64,000 bases of DNA from NCBI GenBank assembly GCA_023388355.1, contig JAEWGI010000035.1, positions 1 through 64,000 on the forward strand, read 5' to 3'. This DNA comes from Pseudomonadota bacterium (lineage in GTDB: Bacteria > Pseudomonadota > Gammaproteobacteria > Xanthomonadales > Xanthomonadaceae). The notes under the pieces are model-generated. The model saw only the letters and a list, made by a program, of their open reading frames with translations, did no database searches and was not told the origin of the DNA. Of this stretch, positions 54,401 through 62,356 are shown one piece after another. Numbering within the stretch: the stretch's first letter is position 1; each line of letters begins with the position of its first letter. The translations under genes were made by a program, and so were the position numbers.

Positions 54401-54898
54401 ACCATCCCGCTGGCGCTGGTGGGCGCGGTTGCGGCGCTGCTGCTGACGCGTTCGCCGATCTCGGTGGTGGTGTTCATCGGCCTGATCCTGCTGGTCGGCC
54501 TGGTGGTGAAGAACGCGATCATCCTGGTCGACAAGGTCAACCAGCTGCGCGAGGCGGGCGTGGCCAAGCGCGAGGCGCTGGTGGAAGGCGCCCGCTCGCG
54601 CCTGCGCCCGATCATGATGACCACGCTGACCGCGGTGTTCGGCTTCATGCCGCTGGCGCTGGCCCTTGGCGAGGGCGCCGAGGTGCGCGCGCCGATGGCG
54701 ATCACCGTGATCGGCGGCCTGCTGGTGTCGACCCTGCTGACCCTGCTGGTGATCCCGATCGTCTACGACCTGCTCGACCGCAAGTCCGACGCCTACTACG
54801 CCGAGCGCGGCCAGCGCGCGCGCCGCACTGCCGCCCAGGTGGCCGAGGTGCTGTCGCAGGAGCAGGACTCGCTCGACGGTCCGGGCACGCGGGGCTGA
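51422..54898 (+). CDS. RND efflux pump subunit 1 (1158 aa)
   Basis: This is a full RND transporter with twelve helices and two periplasmic domains. It begins VEFSTRRRVTVAMMTLTLVLFGL, contains GGLALATGLVVDDSIVVLESV in the fourth-helix region (~455) with the proton-relay acidic residues, and in the second half SVVVFIGLILLVGLVVKNAIILVDKVNQ (~1015-1042). At ~525-625, in the cytoplasmic stretch between the two halves, there is an extra ~80-residue insert (PEEEPHPQWRPSSRWKKPVAASGRG...) with a hydrophobic part, making it longer than the usual ~1040. The next gene is a second, different RND pump using the same adaptor, like MdtBC. Confidence 0.92.
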   Translation: MGPHDPPPTGGSGLVEFSTRRRVTVAMMTLTLVLFGLISLSSLKVELLPDLSYPTLTVRTDYEGAAPSEVETLISQPSEEALGVVKGLRKLKSISRTGQSDVVLEFAWGTDMEQAGLDVRDKMETLQLPLEASPPVLLRFNPSTQPIMRLALSSTAEGGDETEAVRRLMELRRYADDDLKRKLEPVSGVAAVKVGGGLEDEIQVDIDQRRLAQLGLSLNDVVQRLQQENVNLSGGRLEEGSQRYLVRTVNQFADVEQMRDMLLTTASGSGAAQGAGENRQLMMAILGSRDPNVIAALRDDGGGGGGVAPVRLRDVAEVRQGYREREAVIRSAGNEAVELAVYKEGDANTVATADALEARLVQVREQLPRDIELTVVEDQSVFIRHAISDLKVDAVLGGMLAVLIIFLFLRDGWSTFVISLSLPVSIITTFFFMGQLGLSLNLMSLGGLALATGLVVDDSIVVLESVAKARERGLGILEAAISGTREVFMAVVASTLTTIAVFLPLVFVEGIAGQLFRDQALTVSIAIAVSLLVSMTLVPMLSSLKGRPPLAFPEEEPHPQWRPSSRWKKPVAASGRGFGAAVRGLFFGAAWLVVRLWRALVAVVGPVMRKASDVAMAPYRRGESAYLRMLPAALARPWPVLAGATLAFAATIAVVPFLGMDLIPQLAQDRFEMTAKLPPGTPLAQTDALIREVQRKHADEDGVRLLYGVSGTGTRLDASPTESGENIGKLSVVMDDTSREQALVERLRTTMQAHPAAQVDFARPELFALSPPLEIEIEGSDLEAIRVAGTRLAGMLRDNPHYADVKSTVEQGYPEIQVVFDQERAAALGLTTRQIADAVVNKVRGNVATRYSFRDRKIDVLVRVRESERSSVEDIRRLIVNPTGGNPVELSTVAEVVSTTGPSEIHRADQRRVAIVSANLRDIDLGTAIREVQAMVAENPIGTDVDMRIGGQGEELEDSVRSLLFAFGLAVFLVYLVMASQFESLLHPFVILFTIPLALVGAVAALLLTRSPISVVVFIGLILLVGLVVKNAIILVDKVNQLREAGVAKREALVEGARSRLRPIMMTTLTAVFGFMPLALALGEGAEVRAPMAITVIGGLLVSTLLTLLVIPIVYDLLDRKSDAYYAERGQRARRTAAQVAEVLSQEQDSLDGPGTRG

Positions 54899-54901
54899 CC
54901 G

Positions 54902-57900
54902 ATGAACATTACCGAGCTGTCGATCCGCCGTCCGGTCACCACCATCATGCTGTTCGTGTCGATGGTGGTGATCGGCCTGATCGCCTCGTTCCGGCTGCCG
55001 ATGGAAGCCGAACCCGAGGCTACGATCCCGTTCTTCTTTGTGGCCCTGCCGTATCCCGGCTCGACCCCTGAGGAGGTGGAGCGCAACCTGCTGCGGCCCG
55101 TCGAGGAAGCGCTGGCGACGATGGCCGGGATCAAGTCGATGAACTCGCGGGCCAACGCCGATGGCGGCCAGATCCAGGTCGAGTTCAGCGACTGGAACCG
55201 CGACATCGCCATCGCCGCGTCCGAGGCGCGCGAACGCATCGACGCGGTGCGCGACGAGCTGCCTGACGATTTCCGCCGCTACTACGTGCAGCGCTGGAGC
55301 ACCAGCGACCGCGAGGCGATGAGCCTGCGCCTGACCAGCGACGAGGACCTGACCGCGCGCGCGGAGCTGATCGAGCGCAGTATCAAGCAGAAGCTCGAGC
55401 GGCTGCCCGGCGTGGCCCGGGTGGAGGTCGAGGGCGTGGCCGCGCAGGAAGTGCTGGTGGCGCTGGACAAGGACCGGCTCAGCGCCCACGGCGTGGCCCT
55501 GAACGACCTGGTGCAGCGGCTGCAGGCGGCCAACTTCTCGGTCTCGGCCGGACAGATCACCCAGGCCGGCCAGCGCCTGCGGGTGCAGCCGCGCGGCGAG
55601 CTGCAGGCGCTGCAGGACCTGCGCGACCTGCGCCTGGACCAGCGCGGCACGCGCCTGTCGGACGTGGCCACGGTCGAGTTGCGGCCGCAGCGGATGAGCT
55701 ACGTGCGGCAGATGGAAGGCAAGCCCAGCGTGGCGGTGGACATCTACAAGGAGCGCGCGGCCAATCTGGTCGACCTGTCGCGCGCGGTGCGCGCGGAGAT
55801 CGCGGTGCTCGAACAGGATCCGGCGATGCGCGGGGTCGGGATCGAGATCACCGACGACCAGGGTGAGGCGGTGACCAGTTCGCTGCTGGCGCTGGCCGAA
55901 GCCGGCGCGATCGGCCTGGCGCTGTCGGTCATCGTGCTGTACGCCTTCCTGCGCCACTGGCCGTCGACGCTGATGGTGACCACGGCGATCCCGATCTGCT
56001 TCATCATGACCCTCGGCTTCATGTACTTCACCGGCATCTCGCTCAACATCATTTCGATGATGGGACTGCTGCTGGCGGTCGGCATGCTGGTCGACAACGC
56101 GGTGGTGGTGGTCGAGAGCATCTACCAGGAGCGCGAGAAATACCCCGACGATCCGGTGCTGGCCTCGATCATCGGCACCCGCCACGTGTCGATCGCGCTC
56201 TCCGCCGGCACCCTGTGCCACTGCGTGGTGTTCCTGCCGATGGTGTTCGGCGAGAAGAACATCATCACCATCTACCTGTCGCAGCTGGCGGTCACGATCT
56301 CGGTCTCGCTGCTGGCCTCCTGGCTGGTGGCGGTGAGCCTGATACCGATGCTGTCGGCCCGGATGAAGACGCCGCCCGCGATGAAGTCGCCGTTCATCAC
56401 CGGGATGCAGCGGCGCTACGCGCGACTGCTGCGCTGGACGCTCGAGAACCGCGGCTGGAGCGTGGCCGGGATCCTCGCCATCTCGCTGCTGAGCGTGGTG
56501 CCGATGATGAACAGCCGGGGCGGCGGCGACGATATCTCCCCGGACCAGATCAACATCTACTACCAGTGGAAGGGCGCCTATTCGAAAGAGGACATGGGCC
56601 GCGAGGTGGCGCGGGTGGAGGAGTTCGTCAACGCCAACCGCGAGCGCTTCCGCATCGACAAGGTCTACAGCCGCTACAGCGAGCAGGGCTGGGCGTTCAC
56701 GCGCCTGTTCCTGGACAACGAGGACCGCGATGTGCACCAGCGGATCCAGGAGCAGGTGCGCGAGGGGCTGCCGAAGTCCGCGCGCGCCACCATCGGCGTC
56801 GGCTGGCCGGGCGGAATGGGCAGCGAAGGGCAGGGCATCCGCTTCAGCCTGATCGGCGATTCAACCCAGGTGCTGACTGAACTGGCGGCCGACATCGTGC
56901 CCATGCTGGGCCGCCACGAGAAGCTGCGCGACGTGCGCGTGGACACCGGCGATGCCAACACCGAACTGTCGGTGCGGGTGGACCGTGAGCGCGCGGCGGC
57001 CTACGGCTTCAGCGCCAGCGAGGTGGCGCAGTTCGTCGGCATGGCGCTGCGCGGATCGTCGCTGCGCGACTTCCACCGCGGCGAGGTCGAGATTCCGGTC
57101 AACGTGCGCTTCGCCGGTTCGGACGACTACGGGATCGAGGACCTGTCGGGCTTCATGGTGCGCGCGGCCAACGGCACCCAGGTTCCGCTGCTGGCGATGG
57201 TCGAGGTCGGGGTCAGCCCGGCGGCGACTTCGATCCAGCGCCTGAACCGGCAGACCATGCTGCGGATCGAGGCGGGCATCGCCAGGGACGTGCCGGTCGA
57301 GGAGGCGCGCGCCGCGATCGAGTCCGCGCTCGACGGCGTGGAGTTCCCGCCCGGTTACGGTTACACCTTCGCCGGCATGGGTTTCAACATCAATTTCGAC
57401 GGCATGGATCAGATGGTGCGCGCGATCATGATCGCGCTGGTGCTGATGCTGGTGATCATGGCCGCGGTGTTCGAATCGCTGCTGTTCCCGACCGCGATCA
57501 TGTCCTGCGTGCTGTTCTCGATCTTCGGCGTGTACTGGCTGTTCTGGATCACCGGCACCGAGATGAACATCATGGCGGTGATCGGCATTCTGGTACTGAT
57601 GGGCGTGGTGGTGAACAACGGCATCGTGATGATCGAGCACATCAACAACCTGCGCCGGCGCGGCATGCCGCGCACCGAGGCGCTGGTGGAGGGCAGCCGC
57701 GAGCGGCTGCGGCCGATCCTGATGACGATGGGCACCGCGATCCTGGCGATGATCCCGATCGCGCTCAACACCGACACCCCCGACGGCATGCCGCCCTACC
57801 ACCCGATGGCGCGCGCGATCGCGGGCGGCCTCGCGTTCTCGACCGTGGTCAGCCTGCTGTTCCTGCCGACGATCTATGCGCTGCTCGACGACCTGCGCAA

Positions 57901-57979
57901 CGGCACCTCGCGGCTGGTGCGGCGTGCGCGCGGCCGCACGGTGCCGGCCGCAGCGGCTACCACGGGCGCCGCTGAATAG
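54902..57979 (+). CDS. RND efflux pump subunit 2 (1025 aa)
   Basis: This 1025-aa RND transporter starts MNITELSIRRPVTTIMLFVSMVVIGL. It has MMGLLLAVGMLVDNAVVVVESIYQ at ~390 and MAVIGILVLMGVVVNNGIVMIEHINNLRR at ~900, the regions of the proton-relay residues. It is clearly different from subunit 1 in length and loop sequence and lies only 3 bases after it. Together with the single adaptor this suggests a hetero-trimeric pump of the MdtABC kind, or two homotrimers sharing one adaptor. Substrate unknown. Confidence 0.92.
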   Translation: MNITELSIRRPVTTIMLFVSMVVIGLIASFRLPMEAEPEATIPFFFVALPYPGSTPEEVERNLLRPVEEALATMAGIKSMNSRANADGGQIQVEFSDWNRDIAIAASEARERIDAVRDELPDDFRRYYVQRWSTSDREAMSLRLTSDEDLTARAELIERSIKQKLERLPGVARVEVEGVAAQEVLVALDKDRLSAHGVALNDLVQRLQAANFSVSAGQITQAGQRLRVQPRGELQALQDLRDLRLDQRGTRLSDVATVELRPQRMSYVRQMEGKPSVAVDIYKERAANLVDLSRAVRAEIAVLEQDPAMRGVGIEITDDQGEAVTSSLLALAEAGAIGLALSVIVLYAFLRHWPSTLMVTTAIPICFIMTLGFMYFTGISLNIISMMGLLLAVGMLVDNAVVVVESIYQEREKYPDDPVLASIIGTRHVSIALSAGTLCHCVVFLPMVFGEKNIITIYLSQLAVTISVSLLASWLVAVSLIPMLSARMKTPPAMKSPFITGMQRRYARLLRWTLENRGWSVAGILAISLLSVVPMMNSRGGGDDISPDQINIYYQWKGAYSKEDMGREVARVEEFVNANRERFRIDKVYSRYSEQGWAFTRLFLDNEDRDVHQRIQEQVREGLPKSARATIGVGWPGGMGSEGQGIRFSLIGDSTQVLTELAADIVPMLGRHEKLRDVRVDTGDANTELSVRVDRERAAAYGFSASEVAQFVGMALRGSSLRDFHRGEVEIPVNVRFAGSDDYGIEDLSGFMVRAANGTQVPLLAMVEVGVSPAATSIQRLNRQTMLRIEAGIARDVPVEEARAAIESALDGVEFPPGYGYTFAGMGFNINFDGMDQMVRAIMIALVLMLVIMAAVFESLLFPTAIMSCVLFSIFGVYWLFWITGTEMNIMAVIGILVLMGVVVNNGIVMIEHINNLRRRGMPRTEALVEGSRERLRPILMTMGTAILAMIPIALNTDTPDGMPPYHPMARAIAGGLAFSTVVSLLFLPTIYALLDDLRNGTSRLVRRARGRTVPAAAATTGAAE

Positions 57980-58064
57980 TCCGGCGGCGGCGGGCTGAGG
58001 TGGTGGAGTGCAGCTGGCCGGGAGACGGTCGCAGGCCCGTATTCGCGGCCGACGCCCGGGGACG

Positions 58065-59273
58065 CTAGCCGAACAGGCGCGCCAGCATCCGCGCGCCGCC
58101 GGTCCACACGCCGATCGCGGTGCCCAGCGAGGTCAGGAAGAAGTTCACCAGCACCCGCGCCACCCGGTTGCGCCACCAGCCGCGCACCGTGTTCACGTCC
58201 TCGCGCAGGGCCATGAAGTCGGCATAGGTCGGCTTGCGCACCCAGGCTTCGATCGCCGCGCTGACCGTGCCCGACGCCAGCGCCGGATGCAGCGGCGTGA
58301 ACGGGGAGGAGAGGAAGGCGCCGAGGATGCTCAGCGGGTGTCCGCCGGCGATCAGGCAGCCCAGCGCGCCCAGCCCGCCGGTCCACAGCACCCAGAACAG
58401 CAGCAGGTCGGCGCCGACCTCGAGCCCGCCGGCGGCGAACCCCCAGGCGAAGCCTGCCAGCAGGAACACGCCGATGCCGACCTCCAGCCAGGGAAACTTC
58501 GACTTCGGTTTCACCGTCTCCAGCTCGGCGGTCACCTCCGCCGGCGCGGCCTGTTCCTCGCCCAGGTGCCGGGCCAGGCCATCGAGATGGCCGGCGCCGA
58601 CCACCGCAAGCACCTCGCGCGCCTGCCCCGGCCGGTCGCGCAGCCGCGCGGCCATGTAGCGGTCGCGCTCGGCGATCAGCGCCTGGTACAGGCCGGGCGT
58701 CTGTTCGGCGAATTCGCTGAAGCTCGAAGCCAGCATGTCGCCCTGCTTGAGCTTCTCGATGTCGTGCTCGGCCACGTCCTCGTCGACGATCAGCCCGGCG
58801 AGGATGCCGGCGCCGAGCCTGGCCCGCTGCCACCAGCCCAGGCTCTGCTGGGCGCGGCGGAAAGTGAGGCCGACGTTGCGGTCGATCAGGCGCACCGGCA
58901 GTCCCGCGGCGTGCGCCTCGTCGACCGCGGCCTTGAGTTCGGCGCCCGGTTCGATGCCCAGCTGTTCGGCAAGCCGGCGCTGGTAGCTGGCCAGCGCCAG
59001 GTTGGCGGCGAACAGCGGCACCTTGCCTTCGCGCAGCACCTGGAACAGGTCGAGCGAGGCCAGCGAGGCCGGGTCGCTGAGCGCGGCCAGGCGCTGTTCG
59101 TCCAGCTCCACCGCGATTTCGTCGAAGCCGCCTTCGGCGATCGCCGCGCGCACCGCGTCCACGCTCGTACGGGAGACGTGGGCGGTGCCGAGCAGGGTGT
59201 AGCGCACCCCGTCGCGCTCGACGATGGCGTGGGGCTGCGCGCGCCAGTCGGCGGCGGAATCGGCTGCGTCCAA
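58065..59273 (-). CDS. TraB/PrgY family membrane protein
   Basis: This 402-aa protein has the TraB domain (~15-230): YTLLGTAHVSRTSVDAVRAAIAEGGFDEIAVELDEQRLAAL, then PVRLIDRNVGLTFRRAQ and VLAVVGAGHLDGLARHL, with the two GxxH motifs and a conserved glutamate. The C-terminal ~150 residues hold several membrane helices (WLEVGIGVFLLAGFAWGFAAG, LLLFWVLWTGGLGALGCLIAGGHPLSILGAFLSSPFTPLHPALA). The family may be metalloprotease-like; PrgY relatives act on peptide pheromones. The start is a TTG; no ATG or GTG is available upstream in frame before the coding character fades, so the N-terminus is uncertain. Confidence 0.85.
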   Translation of the reverse strand: MDAADSAADWRAQPHAIVERDGVRYTLLGTAHVSRTSVDAVRAAIAEGGFDEIAVELDEQRLAALSDPASLASLDLFQVLREGKVPLFAANLALASYQRRLAEQLGIEPGAELKAAVDEAHAAGLPVRLIDRNVGLTFRRAQQSLGWWQRARLGAGILAGLIVDEDVAEHDIEKLKQGDMLASSFSEFAEQTPGLYQALIAERDRYMAARLRDRPGQAREVLAVVGAGHLDGLARHLGEEQAAPAEVTAELETVKPKSKFPWLEVGIGVFLLAGFAWGFAAGGLEVGADLLLFWVLWTGGLGALGCLIAGGHPLSILGAFLSSPFTPLHPALASGTVSAAIEAWVRKPTYADFMALREDVNTVRGWWRNRVARVLVNFFLTSLGTAIGVWTGGARMLARLFG

Positions 59274-59458
59274 GGGGAGATCCGCGTGCGGGAGGGCATG
59301 GCCGGTGGCGGACGCGATGCGCCCGGACCTGCCGCGGGCGACAGGTTAGAGGCTTGCGCGCGACAGGGAAAGCCGCGCATGTCCCCGGATTCGACCGCGC
59401 TGTGCGCGCGGACGTTCGTGGCGCCGGGAGGGTGCGCGAAAAGGGGGGGCTGCGCCGC

Positions 59459-60391
59459 TCAGTCCGCGGTTGCCCGGCGCGTCCATCCGCATGCGGCGAA
59501 AGCGTGGTCCAGTTCGTCGCGCGCATCGGCCGGGGTCGCGGCCGGCGCCGGCGTACGGCCTTCGGCCATGAAGGACGCCACCTGTTCGACCACGCCCGCA
59601 TCGCGCAGCACGCGTCGGTGCCCCAGGCCGCGGGTGTCGAGCCGGCGTGCCCGGGGCCAGGCGGCGGCCACGGCCTCGCCATAGCGCCACGGAACCTCGC
59701 GATCGTCGCGGTCGTGCACCACCAGCACCGGTGGCGTTGCGCGCAGCTGCGCAAGGCCCGGGATGTCGAAATCGCTCCATGGGCGCGCGAAGCGGGATTC
59801 CAGGCGCGCCCGGAAGCGGTCGCGTACCTTCGCGCTGGCGCCGATGGCCTGCGCGAACGGCGCCAGCGCATCCGAGGGCAGCGCGAACGGCGCGATGAAC
59901 GCGATCCGCTCCGGGCCCGCCCAACCTTCGCGCAGGGCCAGGGCGGCAGCGGTGCAGCCGCCCGAATGCGCGACCAGTCCGGCCAGCGGCCCGCACGACG
60001 CGGCCACGATGCGCAGCGCGTCGGCGATCTCGAACATGCTCACCCGGCGGCCACCCAGCCTGCTCGGGTCGGAGGCGCCGTGGGCGGGCGCGTCGAAGGC
60101 CACCACGCGCAGGCCGCGCGCAAGCAGGGGTTCGGCCAGGGCGTGCATCTGCCCCGCGTGCCCGCCCCAGCCGTGCAGCAGCAGCACGCTCGGCCCCCGG
60201 CCCCAGGTCCAGGCGCGCACGCGGCGCCCGTGGACCCGGACCCCGACCCGCTCGCCGTCCGCCAGCCAGGCCGCCGCTTCGGGGCGGGGTCGGGTGCGCG
60301 GCACCGAGAACCACATCCGGTCGAACACCCGGGCCGCGGCATCGGGCGCGACGCGCGACAGCGCCTGCATGCCCGACCGCAGCAGGCTCAT
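59459..60391 (-). CDS. Alpha/beta hydrolase under TetR control
   Basis: This is an alpha/beta hydrolase of ~310 aa: VLLLHGWGGHAGQMHALAEPLLARGLRVVAFDAPAHGASD, the nucleophile elbow AHSGGCTA with Ser, VLVVHDRDDREVPWRYGEAVA with the acid, and LGHRRVLRD with the His. The start is a choice. MSLLRSGMQAL at 60391 gives a normal N-terminus. A TTG at 60535 with GGGAG would add 48 low-complexity residues but would place a TetR-type operator inside the coding region. The TetR gene lies directly upstream on the same strand, so the two probably form a unit. Confidence 0.8.
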   Translation of the reverse strand: MSLLRSGMQALSRVAPDAAARVFDRMWFSVPRTRPRPEAAAWLADGERVGVRVHGRRVRAWTWGRGPSVLLLHGWGGHAGQMHALAEPLLARGLRVVAFDAPAHGASDPSRLGGRRVSMFEIADALRIVAASCGPLAGLVAHSGGCTAAALALREGWAGPERIAFIAPFALPSDALAPFAQAIGASAKVRDRFRARLESRFARPWSDFDIPGLAQLRATPPVLVVHDRDDREVPWRYGEAVAAAWPRARRLDTRGLGHRRVLRDAGVVEQVASFMAEGRTPAPAATPADARDELDHAFAACGWTRRATAD

Positions 60392-60495
60392 GCGCCAGCT
60401 GGCGGCGAGCCAGGAAGCCTGCGCCGTGGGCGGGGAGGAGGACGCGGGTTCGCTTTCAGGGGGAACTCCGTTGCACGGCGTCCCGTCAGCCCTGG

Positions 60496-60505
60496 AACGA
60501 ACGGT
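60496..60505. promoter_or_regulatory. Second copy of the TetR-type operator motif, before the hydrolase
   Basis: AACGAACGGT, read on the other strand as ACCGTTCGTT, differs at one base from the palindrome in front of the TetR gene, and the match extends to a shared AGCACGACCGTTCG. It lies between the TetR stop and the preferred hydrolase start. Confidence 0.5.
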
Positions 60506-60555
60506 CGTGCTATTTGTGGCGTGCAGGCTGTCCAAGGTGCATCTCCCGGAGGATC

Positions 60556-61167
60556 TCAGGCGGTGGGGGCGTAGCTGCGCAGCAGCCGTTCGAACGAGCG
60601 CAGGCCGCGCGTGCGCGCGCCTTCGTAACCGGTCAGGCCGGCGTCGTGGTGGATCGCCAGCGCGATCGCGTACAGCTCGAAGGCGACCTGGCCGGGATCG
60701 GTATCGGCGGCGAGTTCGCCGCAGTCGATCGCCAGTTGGACCGCGCGCCCGACCTGCGTGCGCCAGTCCGACTGCTGCTGCAGCACCCGGTCGCGGATCG
60801 CGCCGGGGCGGTCGTCGTATTCGCTGGCAGCGGCCAGGAACAGGCAGCCGCCGTCATCGTCGTGCCGGACCCATTCGACCCAGTTGGCGAACAGCGCGCG
60901 CAGGCGCGGCAGTCCGCGCTTCTCGCGCAGGGCCGGCAGCATCACGGTGCGCACGAACAGCTCGCCGCCGTGGTCGAGCGTGGCCAGCTGCAGGTCCTCG
61001 CGCGAACCGAAGTGGGCGAACACGCCGCTCTTGGACATCCCGACCTGCTCGGCGACGGTGCCGATGGTGAGTCCTTCCAGGCCGTTCACGCAGGCCAGCG
61101 CGTAGGCGCGGGCGAGGATCGCCTCGCGCGTGGCGGCACCCCTGGTGGCGGCTTGACTCCCGGACAT
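60556..61167 (-). CDS. TetR family regulator
   Basis: This 203-aa protein has the TetR helix-turn-helix (TREAILARAYALACVNGLEGLTIGTVAEQVGMSKSGVFAHFGSREDLQLATLDHG, ~12-66) and an AcrR-type C-terminal domain containing GCLFLAAASEYDDRPGAIRDRV. A palindrome ACCGTTCGGT lies 18-27 bases upstream of its ATG, and a near-copy lies before the hydrolase gene, consistent with autoregulation and control of the neighbour. The inducer is unknown. Confidence 0.9.
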   Translation of the reverse strand: MSGSQAATRGAATREAILARAYALACVNGLEGLTIGTVAEQVGMSKSGVFAHFGSREDLQLATLDHGGELFVRTVMLPALREKRGLPRLRALFANWVEWVRHDDDGGCLFLAAASEYDDRPGAIRDRVLQQQSDWRTQVGRAVQLAIDCGELAADTDPGQVAFELYAIALAIHHDAGLTGYEGARTRGLRSFERLLRSYAPTA

Positions 61168-61184
61168 GCGCGCATAAAAGCACG

Positions 61185-61194
61185 ACCGTTCGGT
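61185..61194. promoter_or_regulatory. TetR operator candidate
   Basis: A perfect palindrome ACCGTTCGGT within GCACGACCGTTCGGTTTATT, 18 bases upstream of the tetR ATG. The same extended sequence (AGCACGACCGTTCG) recurs in front of the hydrolase gene in the same orientation relative to transcription or its complement, which supports a specific site. Confidence 0.6.
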
Positions 61195-61235
61195 TTATTC
61201 AAGCCCTGGCCGCTCGCATGGGGCTGGAGCCGGGA

Positions 61236-62120
61236 TCAGTCGAGATAGCGTTTGAGCAGGCCGTCATAGGCATCGATGCGGCGGTCGCGCAGGAACGGCC
61301 AGATCCGGCGCACGTCCTCGCTGCGCGCCATGTCGACCTCGGCCAGCAGCAGCTGCGCCTCGCCGCCGGCCTCGGCCAGGAATTCCCCCTGCGGCCCGAG
61401 CACGTGGCTGCTGCCCCAGAAGTCGATCCCGGTCGCGCCCACCGGCGAGGGCTCGTGGCCGACGCGGTTGCACGACAGCACCGGCAGCCCGTTGGCCACG
61501 GCGTGGCCGCGATGGCTCAGGATCCAGGCGTCGCGCTGGCGCTGTTTTTCGGCGGCATCGTCGTCCGGATCCCAGCCGATCGCGGTCGGGTACAGCAGGA
61601 TCTCGGCGCCGGCCAGGGCCATCAGCCGCGCGCCTTCCGGATACCACTGGTCCCAGCACACCAGCACGCCCAGGCGGCCGACCGAGGTGTCGATCGGCTG
61701 GAAGCCCATGTCGCCGGGGGTGAAGTAGAACTTCTCGTAGAAGCCCGGATCGTCGGGGATGTGCATCTTGCGGTAGCGGCCGGCGATGCTGCCGTCCTTC
61801 TCCAGCACCACCGCGGTGTTGTGGTACAGGCCCGCGGCGCGGCGCTCGAACAGCGAGGCGACGAGCACCACCCCGTGCTCGCGCGCCAACCGCCCGAGGC
61901 GCTCGGTGCTGGGGCCGGGGATGGGCTCGGCCAGGTCGAATTCGTGCACCGCCTCGTGCTGGCAGAAATAGCAGCCGTTGTGCAGCTCCTGGAGCAGGAC
62001 CAGGCGCGCGCCGGCCTTCGCCGCTTCGGCAACGCGGCTCTCGATCACCGCCAGATTGGCGTCGGCATCGCCGTGGTCGCGTTCCTGCACCAGGGCGACG
62101 GGAAGGGTCTTGGTTTTCAT
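61236..62120 (-). CDS. aguB: N-carbamoylputrescine amidase
   Basis: This 294-aa nitrilase-superfamily protein has the Glu-Lys-Cys triad: E in LVLLQELHNGCYFCQHE (~45), K in GRYRKMHIPDDPGFYEKFYFTPGD (~120), and C in LGVLVCWDQWYPEGARL (~157). YFCQHE and HIPDDPGFYEKFYF are typical for N-carbamoylputrescine amidases. It hydrolyses N-carbamoylputrescine to putrescine. The agmatine deiminase gene lies upstream on the same strand, so together they make the agmatine-to-putrescine pathway. The normal start is MKTKTLPVALVQ. Confidence 0.94.
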   Translation of the reverse strand: MKTKTLPVALVQERDHGDADANLAVIESRVAEAAKAGARLVLLQELHNGCYFCQHEAVHEFDLAEPIPGPSTERLGRLAREHGVVLVASLFERRAAGLYHNTAVVLEKDGSIAGRYRKMHIPDDPGFYEKFYFTPGDMGFQPIDTSVGRLGVLVCWDQWYPEGARLMALAGAEILLYPTAIGWDPDDDAAEKQRQRDAWILSHRGHAVANGLPVLSCNRVGHEPSPVGATGIDFWGSSHVLGPQGEFLAEAGGEAQLLLAEVDMARSEDVRRIWPFLRDRRIDAYDGLLKRYLD

Positions 62121-62179
62121 GCCGGCATTGTAGGTCCAGGTCCGTGACCCGCCGGCAACGGCCCCGCGCCTTCCTGCTG

Positions 62180-62327
62180 CTCCCTCCCCCGCCTGCGGGG
62201 GAGGGCCGGGGTGGGGGACAGCGGTGGCGGGATCTGTCCGCGCGCCGCCCGTCGAACCACCAACCACCAACCACCAACACCGACAGCGCGCGCCCCATCC
62301 CAACCTTCCCCCGCAAGCGGGGGAAGG
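62180..62327. repeat. Third copy of the paired-hairpin element, inverted, plus heptamer repeat
   Basis: The same two hairpins as in the 48.7-kb block occur here in opposite order: CTCCCCCGC/GCGGGGGAG at ~62184-62203 and CCTTCCCCCGC/GCGGGGGAAGG at 62304-62327. The middle differs and includes a short tandem run of AACCACC (62255-62278). It sits between aguA and aguB without breaking either gene. Confidence 0.7.
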
Positions 62328-62356
62328 AGCAAGACCCGGTGAAACCGGGGTCGCGG

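Noticed and set aside
51239..56737. Open frame of more than 1800 codons opposite the RND genes
   Set aside because: Antisense shadow, full of His/Arg/Gln from the RND codon pattern; both RND genes are unmistakable on the plus strand.
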